Positions 1 through 8,682 of a stretch of DNA of 64,000 nt are shown here, one piece after another; the first letter of the stretch is position 1; each line of letters starts with the position of its first letter. The position numbers and the translations under genes are program-made. Origin of the DNA: Micromonospora halophytica. GTDB lineage: Bacteria; Actinomycetota; Actinomycetes; Mycobacteriales; Micromonosporaceae. The stretch covers positions 1 through 64,000 of the forward strand of contig NZ_FMDN01000017.1 of assembly GCF_900090245.1 (NCBI RefSeq). The letters are read 5' to 3'. The notes beneath the pieces were generated by a model. The model was not told where the DNA came from. It saw only the letters and a list, made by a program, of their open reading frames with translations, and searched no databases.

Positions 1-276
1 ATCTCCCGCGGTGTCCGCGTCGGCCTGCAGCATCGCCTCGATCCGCGCCCAGGTCCCGTCCTCCTGCCAGCGGGTGAACCGCTTGTACAGCGTCTTCCAC
101 GATCCGTATCGCTCCGGCACGTCACGCCACGGCACCCCGGTCCGCACCCGGTACACGATCCCGTTGATCACCTGCCGGTGATCACGCCACCGCCCACCAC
201 GCTGCGGCGTCATCGCCGGCAGCAACGGCGCGATCCGCGCGTACTCGACATCGCTCAGCTCAAACCGTCCACCCAC
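1..276 (-). CDS. IS5-family transposase, N-terminal part
   Basis: The minus strand encodes about 92 residues beginning GTG (MGGRFELSDVEYARIAPLLP) and then WRDHRQVINGIVYRVRTGVP, PWRDVPERYG and a TLYKRFTRW segment. This is the classic N-terminal DUF4096-like region of IS5/IS1182-group DDE transposases; the catalytic DDE part would lie beyond base 1. No stop interrupts the visible part, so the copy may be intact. The GTG at 276 was chosen because it is the first start after the terminal repeat. Function is transposition of the element itself. Confidence 0.75.
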   Translation of the reverse strand, partial: MGGRFELSDVEYARIAPLLPAMTPQRGGRWRDHRQVINGIVYRVRTGVPWRDVPERYGSWKTLYKRFTRWQEDGTWARIEAMLQADADTAGD

Positions 277-325
277 AACAGAGATGAATAGTCGAGCCAC
301 GCCCCAAGATCCAGGAGACACGCCC
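1..325 (-). mobile_element. IS5-type insertion sequence, right part only (runs off window)
   Basis: The element starts outside the window. Its visible end lies near position 325, where the minus strand reads GGGCGTGTCTCCTGG. This resembles the terminal repeat of the second IS5-type element at 14213 (AGCGTGTCTCAGGTGG). The transposase reading frame begins about 50 nt inside this end, as is normal for the group. The other end and any target duplication cannot be seen. Confidence 0.7.
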
Positions 326-329
326 TAGT

Positions 330-3101
330 GTGCCGACCATGGCCCGGCCGGTGCAGGAGTCGCCGCTGATCGGTCGTGAGCTGGAGCTGGCCACGGCGGT
401 CGAGTCGCTGCGTGCCTCGGACGGACCGGGCGCGCTGATCGCCGGATCAGCCGGCGTCGGCAAGAGCCGGCTCGCCCGCGAGGCGGTCGGACACGTTGCC
501 ATCACACGGGTACGCGGCGCGCGAACCCTCGCTGTCCATGGCACCGCCGACTCCGCCGAGCTGGTGCTCGGCGCGTTGGCCGGTCTGCTTGGCCCGCCGG
601 GGCCTGACCAGACCAGCCTCAGCCCGGTGCAGGTCGGTCTGCTCGGGCTACGCCAGATCGCCGCGCAGGAGCAGGGCCGGGTGATCCTCTCAGTCGACGA
701 CGCGCACCTGCTGGATCCGGTCTCTCTCGCGGTGTTGCACCACGCCGCTGTCGACCGGACCGTCACCCTGCTGGCGACCGTACGCACCGATCAGTCGGTC
801 CCGGATGCGGTCACGGCCCTGTGGAAAGACGCCGGAGTGGTACGGATCGACCTCGCGCCGCTGAACCCGTCGGCGTCCGAGGCGCTACTGACCGCCCTGC
901 TCGGCGGCCCGGTGGAGGGTCGGACTCTGCGCCAGTTGCGGGACACCGCCGCCGGCAACCCGCTCTTCCTCCGCGAGCTCGTCATCTCGGCCGATGAGGC
1001 CGGGTTGCTCGACCAGACCGGTGGGCTGTGGCGGCTCACCGGCCCGATGACCGCCGTACCCCGGCTGACCGAGCTGTTGGCCAACCGCCTGGCCGCCACC
1101 TGTTCGGCCGAACGCGACGCGCTGGAACTGCTTGCTGCCGGCGAGCCGGTCCCACTGCGGCTGGCGGTCGCCCTCGTCGCCGAGGACACCCTGGAGGCCC
1201 TGGAACGCCGAGGTCTCCTCTCCGTCAGCCCCGCCGACCCGCCGGTGGTCCGGCTCAGCCATCCGCTCTACGGCGAACTGCTGCGTGCCGGCACCCCGGC
1301 GATCGGCCGCCTGCGGCACCTGCGGCGGCTCGCCGACGCGTCCGAGCCGGAGACGACCTGTTCGGCATCGGCCGGGTGCGGGGAGGATCGGCTGCGAGTC
1401 GCCCGCTGGCGGCTCGACGCAGGCGGCCCGGTCAACCCGCAGGTGATGCTGGCCGCCGCGGAACAGGCGACCAGAAACCGGGAGTACGCCCTGGCGTACC
1501 GGCTGGCCGACCGGGCCTTCCAGGCACACCGTGACGTCGCCGCCGGGCTGGTTTCGGTACGGGCGCTGGTGCAGCTCGGCCGCGTCGACGAGGCACTCGC
1601 CCGCTGCGCCGAGCTGACGAAGCTGGTCCGGTTGGCCGAGACCGATCTGGACCGGCTGCTGGTCGCCGTCGAACACGCCGAGATCCTGGTACACGCGATG
1701 GACGACGTACCCGCTGCCCGAAGCGTCGTTGAGCGTGCCCGCCAGGACCGAGCACGGGTGACCGGCGCGGACCCGACCGCCGCCGGCGACCCGGCGGCCT
1801 GCCCACTGGCCGCGTTCGACCTGTACCTTCGCTCGGTGCAACTGGACTGCACGGTGATCGAACCGTCCTTGGCGGTGACCGGCAGCGATGCACCGATGCC
1901 GGCCCGTTTAGCGGCCAGCGGCGCGGCTGGCGGCGCTCTGCTGGTCGCCGGCCGGTACGCCGAGGCGGAGGCACTGATAGCGCACACCATGCCACTGGCC
2001 GGCGGGAACATCGGCGGTAGCCAGCTGCAGGCCGCCGGCGCGTCACCCGCCGCTGCCGCCTTGCGCTGTTACCGGCCCGACCCGGCCGCCGCCCTGGAGT
2101 TCGCCGAACACGGCTACCAGGCCAGTCTGCATCCGACCAACCCGGTCAGCCAGGCGCTGCACGCACTGGTGCTCGGCCAGATCGCTCTGGTCCGCGGCCG
2201 GCCACGGACCGCGTTGCGCTGGGCGCGGGAAGCCCAGTTGGTCGCCGAAGAGATCGGCCTACGTCCGGTGTGCCGCTGGTCCGTCGCCGTTGGACTGCAG
2301 GCCGCCGCGCAACTCGGGACCGACGCCGACATCGAAAGTCTCACCGCCGATCTGCACCGCTACGCGGGCGGACCACGCTCGATGCGGCTGTTCGACATCG
2401 ACGTCGCCCGCGCGTACGCCTGGCGGGGTGCGGTCGTCGGGGACGGTGGCGTCGGTATCGGCGTGCTGGCGGCGTCGGTCGCCGAACACGGTCGGCTCGG
2501 CGCGGTAGGTGCGGGGGCGCTGGGCGCACTCGATCTGGTGCGGCTCGGTGCCGGCGCGCGGGCGGTGGCGCTACTCGCCGCGTATCCACCGCCTCCTGGC
2601 TGGCTGCTCGGTCACACCGTGGTCCGGTACGCCGCCGCCGCGCAGGCCGCCGATCCGGCCGGGCTGCTGAATGTGGCCCAGCAGTTCGCCGGGTACGGGA
2701 TGCCGTTGCACGCCGCCGAGGCCGCCGCTCTGGCCGAGGCCGCCGCCCGAACCGGCGCCGCCACCCGCGACAGGGCTCCCGGGTCGGCCGGCGGCGATCC
2801 GGCGGTGGCAGCCGGCGCGCACCTGCTCGCCGAGGCGCAGTTGGTGTCGACCGGCGAGCCGGCCAGCACTCCGGCGCTGCGACGCCGTGGCCCGGTCAGC
2901 CAGTTGACGACACGCGAGTGGGAGGTGGCGTTGGCGGCTGCCCGTGGTGAATCCGCTCGGGGCATCGCCGGCCGGCTGCATCTGTCGGAACGGACCGTGG
3001 AGAACCACCTGCATCGGGCGTACGCCAAGCTCGGTGTCTCTGGCCGTGCGGAGCTCCGGGCAGCCCTCGGCCCGCATGGAGGCTCAGCTCGGCGCGGTTG
3101 A
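330..3101 (+). CDS. Large ATP-binding LuxR-family (LAL-type) transcriptional regulator
   Basis: A 923-residue cytoplasmic regulator. The N-terminus has an AAA-type ATPase with a Walker A motif GSAGVGKS at residues 39-46 and a Walker B-like ILSVDDAH near residue 120. A long alanine/leucine-rich helical middle (TPR-like) follows, and the last ~60 residues form a GerE/LuxR helix-turn-helix (LTTREWEVALAAARG, then LSERTVENHLHRAYAKLGV). Length and order fit LAL regulators, which often activate secondary metabolism or sugar use; no target is evident here. The start is uncertain: GTG at 330 has AGGAG 12 nt upstream, but that sequence is the end of the IS; ATG at 339 gives MARPVQESPLIGRE, closer to the family's usual beginning. 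The IS may have replaced the native promoter. Confidence 0.85.
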   Translation: MPTMARPVQESPLIGRELELATAVESLRASDGPGALIAGSAGVGKSRLAREAVGHVAITRVRGARTLAVHGTADSAELVLGALAGLLGPPGPDQTSLSPVQVGLLGLRQIAAQEQGRVILSVDDAHLLDPVSLAVLHHAAVDRTVTLLATVRTDQSVPDAVTALWKDAGVVRIDLAPLNPSASEALLTALLGGPVEGRTLRQLRDTAAGNPLFLRELVISADEAGLLDQTGGLWRLTGPMTAVPRLTELLANRLAATCSAERDALELLAAGEPVPLRLAVALVAEDTLEALERRGLLSVSPADPPVVRLSHPLYGELLRAGTPAIGRLRHLRRLADASEPETTCSASAGCGEDRLRVARWRLDAGGPVNPQVMLAAAEQATRNREYALAYRLADRAFQAHRDVAAGLVSVRALVQLGRVDEALARCAELTKLVRLAETDLDRLLVAVEHAEILVHAMDDVPAARSVVERARQDRARVTGADPTAAGDPAACPLAAFDLYLRSVQLDCTVIEPSLAVTGSDAPMPARLAASGAAGGALLVAGRYAEAEALIAHTMPLAGGNIGGSQLQAAGASPAAAALRCYRPDPAAALEFAEHGYQASLHPTNPVSQALHALVLGQIALVRGRPRTALRWAREAQLVAEEIGLRPVCRWSVAVGLQAAAQLGTDADIESLTADLHRYAGGPRSMRLFDIDVARAYAWRGAVVGDGGVGIGVLAASVAEHGRLGAVGAGALGALDLVRLGAGARAVALLAAYPPPPGWLLGHTVVRYAAAAQAADPAGLLNVAQQFAGYGMPLHAAEAAALAEAAARTGAATRDRAPGSAGGDPAVAAGAHLLAEAQLVSTGEPASTPALRRRGPVSQLTTREWEVALAAARGESARGIAGRLHLSERTVENHLHRAYAKLGVSGRAELRAALGPHGGSARRG

Positions 3102-3210
3102 GTACCCGGGCACTCATGCTGGATCACCAGCTCCAGTGGTGGGCTCGGACGACCCGACCACCGTGCCGGTCACTCGCCACCGCGCGCCTCCCTTCGAAGG
3201 GCCTTCGCTC

Positions 3211-4056
3211 ATGCGTCGCAGATTGTCCGTTCTCGCCGCCGCAACACTCATGACGATTGGCGGTCTGTTACTCGGCACCGCCACGCCGGCCGTCGCCGAC
3301 CCGCCGATGGTCAACTTCACGGACCTCTGCGGGGCGGTCGGTTTCTCCTGGGACACCGGGACGATCGGAGGTGACGACCGCTGGCAGACCACGGTGGTGC
3401 GCAACGACGCCGTGATCGACGAGTTCTCGATGCGTTCCCGGGGAAGCGCGGAGTACGGCGCCAGCGACGGTGACCTGTTCGAGATCCGGCGCGAGGGCCT
3501 GCCGACATCGAGCTACCTGCACCGTACGCCGGAGGGCTGCACCGACGCGCCGCTGCTGACCGTCACCCCGGCCAGCGGCTGCGACGGGCTGGTGTTGTCC
3601 TTCAGCAACGAGGGAACCCGGCCGGTTCCTGGAATCCAGGTCCTCGCCGACGGCTACCCACCGTGGGAGGTGGCGCCGCTCGCTCCCGGTCGCACCGAGC
3701 TTGAGCTGCCGCTGGTCGACGGCGACCCGTTCTACGTCCGTGGCCCGCGGGCCGGCGGTGGTTGGTCCACCTGGTTGACCGGCACCCATGTCCGGCCGGC
3801 CGACTGTGCCGTCGAGCCAAGCCCGAGCCCCAGCGGCGATCCGGGCCCCAGCGCTGACCCGAGCGCCGACCCGAGCCCGAGCGTCACCACGCCGGGCGCG
3901 AGCGGCCCGCCGGGCGCGAGCGACCAGCTGCCGATCACCGGCGCCCAGACCACACTGATCTCCATCGCTGGACTGGTCCTGCTCGGCACCGGAGTGGCGC
4001 TGTTCGTCATGACCAGGCGTCGCCGGGTCAGCTTCAGCACCGCCGGACGGCAGTGA
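3211..4056 (+). CDS. Secreted surface protein with LPITG cell-wall anchor
   Basis: A 281-residue protein with a Sec signal peptide (MRRRLSVLAAATLMTIGG, cleavage after AVADP region), an uncharacterised extracellular domain with several cysteines, and a Ser/Pro/Asp-rich spacer (PSPSPSGDPGPSADPS). Residues 240-244 read LPITG, followed by a hydrophobic helix and RRRR tail. This is a sortase sorting signal, so the protein is probably covalently linked to peptidoglycan. No sortase gene is nearby. The ATG at 3211 has GAAGG about 10 nt upstream; the open frame extends further 5' into the LuxR gene but without a signal peptide. The extracellular domain's role is unknown. Confidence 0.8.
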   Translation: MRRRLSVLAAATLMTIGGLLLGTATPAVADPPMVNFTDLCGAVGFSWDTGTIGGDDRWQTTVVRNDAVIDEFSMRSRGSAEYGASDGDLFEIRREGLPTSSYLHRTPEGCTDAPLLTVTPASGCDGLVLSFSNEGTRPVPGIQVLADGYPPWEVAPLAPGRTELELPLVDGDPFYVRGPRAGGGWSTWLTGTHVRPADCAVEPSPSPSGDPGPSADPSADPSPSVTTPGASGPPGASDQLPITGAQTTLISIAGLVLLGTGVALFVMTRRRRVSFSTAGRQ

Positions 4057-4631
4057 TCTGCGTGAACACCATGGCGATCACCCGACGGTACGGCGTACAA
4101 CTCCTCGTGGTCGCGTGCGCCCTCACAACCGTCGGCTGCGGCGGACCGGACGACACCCGAGCGCCGGCCGGGGAAGCGACGGCGGTGTCCAGTGGTTCCC
4201 AGTCGGCCCGGCCGGCGGAGTCCGCCCGAGACGAGGAGGCCACCGCAGTTGCCGTCTGCGAGCTGCTGACCATCGCCGAGGCCGGTGACCTGTTCGGCAC
4301 CGCCGCCACGGTCGACAGCGGCGAGGAGTCGACCCGCGAGTGTGTCTGGGTGGGCCGCGACGGCGCGATGCACCAGCTCCACCTGCAGGTCTACACCGGA
4401 CGGTCGTTCTATTCGCCGGCGCGCTGGGGAGGCACCGGCGAACCGGTGACCGGGCTCGGCGACGAGGCATTCCTGATCCGCAGCAGCCCGCTCGGGGTCA
4501 CCGCCGGCACCCGCGACGGTGAGCAGGTCGTCTTCCTCAACTACCAGATCCTGCTCAGCGCGAACGCCAAGCCGGCGCAGCGGGCCGACAACGTGACGCG
4601 ACTACTGCGTACCGCTGTCGACCGGCTCTGA
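4053..4631 (+). CDS. DUF3558-like lipoprotein
   Basis: A 192-residue predicted lipoprotein. The signal peptide ends in a lipobox-like TTVGC, giving a diacylated cysteine and membrane anchoring on the outer face. The mature part starts with a low-complexity linker and then VCELLTIAEAGDLFG, the typical opening of DUF3558, a domain frequent in mycobacterial and other actinobacterial lipoproteins. Two further cysteine positions (C-E-L-L and E-C-V-W) could pair. The GTG at 4053 overlaps the stop of the LPITG gene by 4 nt, implying co-transcription; ATG at 4071 would give an equally good signal peptide but has no ribosome site. Function unknown. Confidence 0.7.
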   Translation: MICVNTMAITRRYGVQLLVVACALTTVGCGGPDDTRAPAGEATAVSSGSQSARPAESARDEEATAVAVCELLTIAEAGDLFGTAATVDSGEESTRECVWVGRDGAMHQLHLQVYTGRSFYSPARWGGTGEPVTGLGDEAFLIRSSPLGVTAGTRDGEQVVFLNYQILLSANAKPAQRADNVTRLLRTAVDRL

Positions 4632-4659
4632 GACCAACCACCCGATCGGAGCGACCGTC

Positions 4660-6906
4660 ATGTCAACCGTCCGGTATCGCTGGCCCCGCCTTCGCTGGCC
4701 TCGTCTCACCGCCGCGGCGCTGCTCACCGCGACCCTGCTCGTCTCGACCGGGCTCACCCCGGACACGTCGCCGGCCTCCGCCGCGCCGGCTGGCAAGGAA
4801 GACATCGCGGACTCCCACGTGGTGGTCCTGGCCTTTGACGACAAAGAACTCGACGACAAGGACAAAGAAGCGACCAAGGAAAAGATCGACAAAGCTGTCG
4901 CTAGCCTGCTCGCCGAGTATCCCGGAAAGCTGACCCACACCTACTACCACGCGCTGCCCGGCTTCGCCGTGCACATGTCGAAGCAAATCGCCGAAGCGCT
5001 GGCCAAGAACCCCCTGGTGGCATACGTCGCGCCGCAGATGGAGATCGAATGGCTCGGCGGCGAGCAGCGCCCCCCGTCGTGGGGGCTGGACGTCATCGAC
5101 CAGCGCCGGGACTTCGACGGCATCTACCGGTGGGACTCCGACGGCACCGGCGTCAACGCGTACGTCGTCGACAGCGGGATCCGGACGACCCACGAAGACT
5201 TCGGCGGACGCGTGGTCAGCACGGTCACCTTCGGCCAGACCGACGTGGGGCCGGGCGGCTCGCACGACTGCCACGGGCATGGCACGCCGATGGCCGGGAC
5301 CATCGGGGGCCGGCTGCACGGGGTGGCCAAGAACGTCCGGCTGCACTCGATCCGGCTGGGCTGCACCACGGCGACCACCGCCGACATGATCGCCATCATG
5401 GACTGGCTGCACGTCAATGCGGTCCGCCCGGCGGTGGTCAACCTGAGCTGGCGGGTGCCGGGGATACACCCGCCACTCGACGCCGCGGTGACCCGGGTGG
5501 TCGACCGGGGGATCACCGTGGTCGCGGCGGCCGGCAACAGCGACCATGACGCCTGCCGATTCTCCCCCGGCCGGGTGCCGGCGGTGATCACGGTCGGTTC
5601 GATACATGCGCTCAAGGACCGGATCCGGGGCACCTCCTGGGGCCCGTGTGTCGACCTTTTCGCGCCCGGCGAGCAGGTGACGACCACCACCAACGACAGT
5701 GACACCGCGACGACCAACTTCGGCAACGGTACGTCGATCGCCGCCGCACACGTCACCGGCGCGGTCGCCCGCTACCTGGACCGCTTCCCGAACGCCTCGC
5801 CCGAGTTGGTGGCGACCACCCTGATCAACGAGGCAAGCAGGGACCGGATCACCGACATCGCGGGCTCGCCGAACCGGGTGCTCTACCTGGACCGCAACGG
5901 CCCGGGCAACGACGGCTTCGGGCGTACCGGATCCGATGTCGATGGCGACGGCCGCGACGACATCGTCACCTTCACCCGGGGTGCCGCCGCCGACGTTTGG
6001 GTGGCGCTGTCCACCGGATCCGGGTTCACCGCCGGCACCAAATGGCACGAGTACTTCAGCGCCGGTGAGGAGATCCCGCTGCTCGGCGACGTCAACGGCG
6101 ACGGCCGCGACGACCTGATCACGTTCACCCGGGGTGCCTCCGCCCACGTGTACGTGGCGCTGTCGACCGGCACGTCGTTCGGGCCGTCGCAGCTCTGGCA
6201 CAGCCGCTTCGCGGTGGGCAACGAAACCCCGGTGGTCGGTGACTTCAACGGCGACGGCCGCGACGACATCGCCACCGTCACCCGGGGCATCCGGGTCCAC
6301 CCGTCGACCAACCGTACGGTCTTTGTCGCCCTCTCCAACGGCAGCCAGTTCGTCGGCACCGGAGTCAGCTGGACCAGCGGCTTCCCCGGCGCAGACGCGA
6401 TACCGCTGGTCGGGGACTTCGACTGCGACGGGCGCGACGACTTGGTGGCGGTCGACCGGGTCGGTGCAGGCATGCTGCGGGTCTCCGCCTCCCAGGGCGA
6501 CCGGTTCGCGCCGGCGACGTACTGGGGTCACCCGCTCGCCCTCGGCACCGACGTACCGGCGGTGGGCGACGTCAACGGCGACGGCTGCGCCGACCTGGTC
6601 GGATTCGCCAGAGGAGAGCGCCGCTCGGTGGTGGTCGCACCGTCGATGGTCCATTCCTGGTCATTGCGCCAGTTCGGTACGGCAACCGTCTGGCATCATG
6701 ACTTCGCCAGCGCAGTGCAGGTGCCTGGCATCGGTGACTTCACCGGCGACGGTCGCGACGACGTGATCGCCTTCACCCGGGGCTCCGCGGCGGACGTCTA
6801 CGTCGCCCCGGCGACGACCGGATCGTCGTTCTCCACCGACGTACGCAGGTGGAGCGACTGGTTTGCCTACGGCACCGAGATCCCGATGCCGGCTGCCCTC
6901 TGGTGA
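4660..6906 (+). CDS. Secreted subtilisin-like (S8) protease with FG-GAP/VCBS repeats
   Basis: A 748-residue secreted serine protease. It has a signal peptide (ends SPASAAPA), an I9-type propeptide (about residues 50-130, HVVVLAFDD ... AYVAPQMEIEW), and an S8 catalytic domain with Asp171 (YVVDSGI), His207 (HGHGTPMAGT) and Ser359 (GTSIAAAHVTG). The C-terminal half consists of FG-GAP/VCBS-like repeats, each with a calcium-loop pattern such as DVDGDGRDD or DVNGDGCAD, a beta-propeller-like array seen in actinobacterial exoenzymes. It lies 28 nt after the lipoprotein gene and may share its transcript. The protease probably matures by loss of the propeptide outside the cell. Confidence 0.9.
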   Translation: MSTVRYRWPRLRWPRLTAAALLTATLLVSTGLTPDTSPASAAPAGKEDIADSHVVVLAFDDKELDDKDKEATKEKIDKAVASLLAEYPGKLTHTYYHALPGFAVHMSKQIAEALAKNPLVAYVAPQMEIEWLGGEQRPPSWGLDVIDQRRDFDGIYRWDSDGTGVNAYVVDSGIRTTHEDFGGRVVSTVTFGQTDVGPGGSHDCHGHGTPMAGTIGGRLHGVAKNVRLHSIRLGCTTATTADMIAIMDWLHVNAVRPAVVNLSWRVPGIHPPLDAAVTRVVDRGITVVAAAGNSDHDACRFSPGRVPAVITVGSIHALKDRIRGTSWGPCVDLFAPGEQVTTTTNDSDTATTNFGNGTSIAAAHVTGAVARYLDRFPNASPELVATTLINEASRDRITDIAGSPNRVLYLDRNGPGNDGFGRTGSDVDGDGRDDIVTFTRGAAADVWVALSTGSGFTAGTKWHEYFSAGEEIPLLGDVNGDGRDDLITFTRGASAHVYVALSTGTSFGPSQLWHSRFAVGNETPVVGDFNGDGRDDIATVTRGIRVHPSTNRTVFVALSNGSQFVGTGVSWTSGFPGADAIPLVGDFDCDGRDDLVAVDRVGAGMLRVSASQGDRFAPATYWGHPLALGTDVPAVGDVNGDGCADLVGFARGERRSVVVAPSMVHSWSLRQFGTATVWHHDFASAVQVPGIGDFTGDGRDDVIAFTRGSAADVYVAPATTGSSFSTDVRRWSDWFAYGTEIPMPAALW

Positions 6907-7176
6907 GCCGTAGCGGCCGGTGGTGCTGTCCTGTGGGGCCGAGCCCGCCGGTCGCGGGTGTGGACCGGGCCGCTGGCGCGCCGGTACTTCATCCGGTCGG
7001 AGAACAGCTGGTGGTGGCGGATCGGCGCCAGGTCGAACCGGCCGTGCAGGTAGCACCGCCACCCCGGTCGCCCGGACCAGCCCTTGCGGTAGGCGGCCTC
7101 GGTGCCGCGGCGTCGACCGCCGGCGTTGCGGGCGACCAACATCAGCCGACGCAGGACACCACCCCAGCCGCCAGCG
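6907..7176. other. Gene-poor scar after the protease
   Basis: No recognisable gene. A minus-strand reading frame at 6867-7142 has protein-like composition (RKGWSGRPGWRCYLHGRF) but no known family, no clear start signal and a 3' end inside the protease gene. It may be a remnant. The stretch leads into two truncated genes facing each other, so it probably marks a recombination scar. Confidence 0.3.
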
Positions 7177-7323
7177 GACTACCGACCCTACGGCGACCGG
7201 AAGCCCCACGTGGTGGCCGAAACCCTCGCCGAACTGCACGGCCCGACCGACGGCACGGTGACGCTCCCACGTCACCTCGACTGGTCCGGGCACGCCGAGT
7301 ACGACCTGAACCGGACCGCACGC
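7177..7323 (+). pseudogene. Fragment of a small conserved actinobacterial protein
   Basis: The plus strand reads DYRPYGDRKPHVVAETL, then ELHGPTDGTVTLPRHLDWSG and AEYDLNRTARV before running straight into antisense release-factor sequence. From memory this matches the N-terminus of a conserved hypothetical actinobacterial protein of about 110 residues that continues with a charged helical half; that half is missing here. No start codon with a ribosome site was found directly before it. It is not a functional gene in this form. Confidence 0.4.
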
Positions 7324-8023
7324 GTTCCAGTTCCTCGAGCGCCCGGTGCCAGTCCTCGCCGTAGCGTTGCGCCGCCTGGTGCGGGTCGAGTTGCTCCTCG
7401 ACGGCTGCGGTCGCGCCGCCGGGGGTGCGGTGGAAGGCGGTCATCTCGCCGGTGCGCCGGTCGATCACACCGTGGAACTCACCGGCGATGCCGACCGGCC
7501 AGGTGATCGGGGTGGGGCGAAGCGCGATGCGTTGTTCGATCTCGTCGAGCAGCGCCAGGGACTCCTGGCCGGGGCGGTCCCACTTGTTGATGAAGGTGAT
7601 GACGGGGATGCGGCGGGCGCGGCAGACCTCGAACAGTTTCAGGGTCTGCGGTTCGAGGCCCTTGGCGGCATCGAGGAGCATCACGGCGCAGTCGACGGCG
7701 GTGAGGACCCGGTAGGTGTCCTCGGAGAAGTCGGCGTGGCCGGGGGTGTCGAGCAGGTTGATCACGAGGTCGCGGTAGGCGAACTGCAGGACCGCGGAGG
7801 TGATGGAGATGCCGCGCTGCTGTTCCATGGCCATCCAGTCGGAGACCACGCCCTTGCGGCCGGCCTTGCCGTGCACCGCGCCGGCTTCGCCGATCACCTG
7901 GGCGTGCAGGGCGAGCGCCTCGGTGATGGTGGATTTCCCGGCGTCGGGGTGGGAGATCACCGCGAAGGTGCGCCGCCGGGCCGCTTCGGCGGCCACTGCG
8001 GTCGTGGTTGCCACCGTCGGCAC
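7321..8023 (-). pseudogene. prfC: Peptide chain release factor 3, C-terminally truncated
   Basis: About 234 residues of an RF3 GTPase, normally about 530. The G domain is present: SHPDAGKST (G1), LLDTPGH (G3) and FINKWDRPGQE (G4), followed by the RF3-specific TPITWPVGIAGEFHGVIDR. Similarity stops at ALEELERV, where the sequence switches to the opposing fragment at 7177-7323; the open frame runs on to 7142 with unrelated arginine-rich residues. Domains II and III, which contact RF1/RF2 and the ribosome, are lost, so it cannot recycle release factors. The GTG at 8023 is the natural start, and a perfect palindrome with a -10-like box lies 40 nt upstream. Confidence 0.8.
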
Positions 8024-8056
8024 CTGCGCCCACCCCCTCTCGCTGAATCCTTCACA

Positions 8057-8077
8057 ACAATACCCTCACGTGAGGGT
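8057..8077 (-). promoter_or_regulatory. MerR-type operator with -10 box before prfC remnant
   Basis: Positions 8062-8077 read ACCCTCACGTGAGGGT, a perfect 16-bp palindrome. On the minus strand it runs directly into TATTGT (8062-8057), a plausible -10 element pointing at the prfC remnant. MerR-family regulators bind such palindromes inside an over-long promoter spacer. A merR gene lies immediately upstream on the same strand, and related half-sites recur at 9848 and 10373. No convincing -35 box was seen. Confidence 0.6.
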
Positions 8078-8109
8078 TGCTCGGCCGGGAAGGGGACGGG
8101 GGCGGGAGG

Positions 8110-8544
8110 TCAGCTGTTGGTCGTGGCGCGGGAGGGGGTCGGTGACTGCAGTGCGTCCATGTGGCCGGCAAGGGTGGCGGCGAACTCCTCGGCGGTGGCG
8201 AGCTGCGCCCGCAGCGCGGCGCAGCGCTCGTGGACGGCTTCGCGGTAGCCGGCGAGGGTGTCGAGCAGCCGTTCCCGCTCCGCCTTGGCCAGCCGGACGC
8301 CGCCGGAGAGCCGGTCGACGATGGCCAGCAGGTCACGCATCTGTTCCAGGGAGAACTCCAGCGGCTTCATCCGCTTGACCACCTGCAGCCGGTCCACGTC
8401 GGCGTGGGTGTAGAGGCGGAAGCCGCCCTGACTGCGGGCGGAGGGGACGATCAGGCCCACCTCCTCGTAGTAGCGAATCGTGCGCAGGCTCAGCCCGGTC
8501 CGCTCGGCCACCTCGCCGATCTGCATCAGTGCGCCGTCACCCAT
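8110..8544 (-). CDS. MerR family transcriptional regulator (paralogue A)
   Basis: A 144-residue MerR protein: an N-terminal winged helix (MQIGEVAERTGLSLRTIRYY, EEVGLIVPSARSQGGFRLY), a second wing with VKRMKPLEFSLEQMRDLL, and a C-terminal coiled-coil dimer helix. There are no clustered cysteines, so it is not an obvious metal sensor. It is clearly paralogous to the regulator at 12072-12518, sharing GLIVPSARSxGGFRLYT and VVKRMKPLxF. ATG at 8544 was preferred (GGGACGGAAGCG just before it); an upstream in-frame start at 8577 and an ATG at 8526 are alternatives. It probably acts on the nearby ACCCTCA palindromes. Confidence 0.85.
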   Translation of the reverse strand: MGDGALMQIGEVAERTGLSLRTIRYYEEVGLIVPSARSQGGFRLYTHADVDRLQVVKRMKPLEFSLEQMRDLLAIVDRLSGGVRLAKAERERLLDTLAGYREAVHERCAALRAQLATAEEFAATLAGHMDALQSPTPSRATTNS

Positions 8545-8682
8545 CGCTTCCGTCCCGCCTCCCGATCGTGCTCGCAACCCGGTGGGCGCCCACCGGTCGA
8601 CTGTCGTTCAGGCTAGCCGGCGCCGCCGTCACTGCCGGCACGACGGCGAGCTGCCGGCACCGCACGCGGCGGGGTGGTGGTG

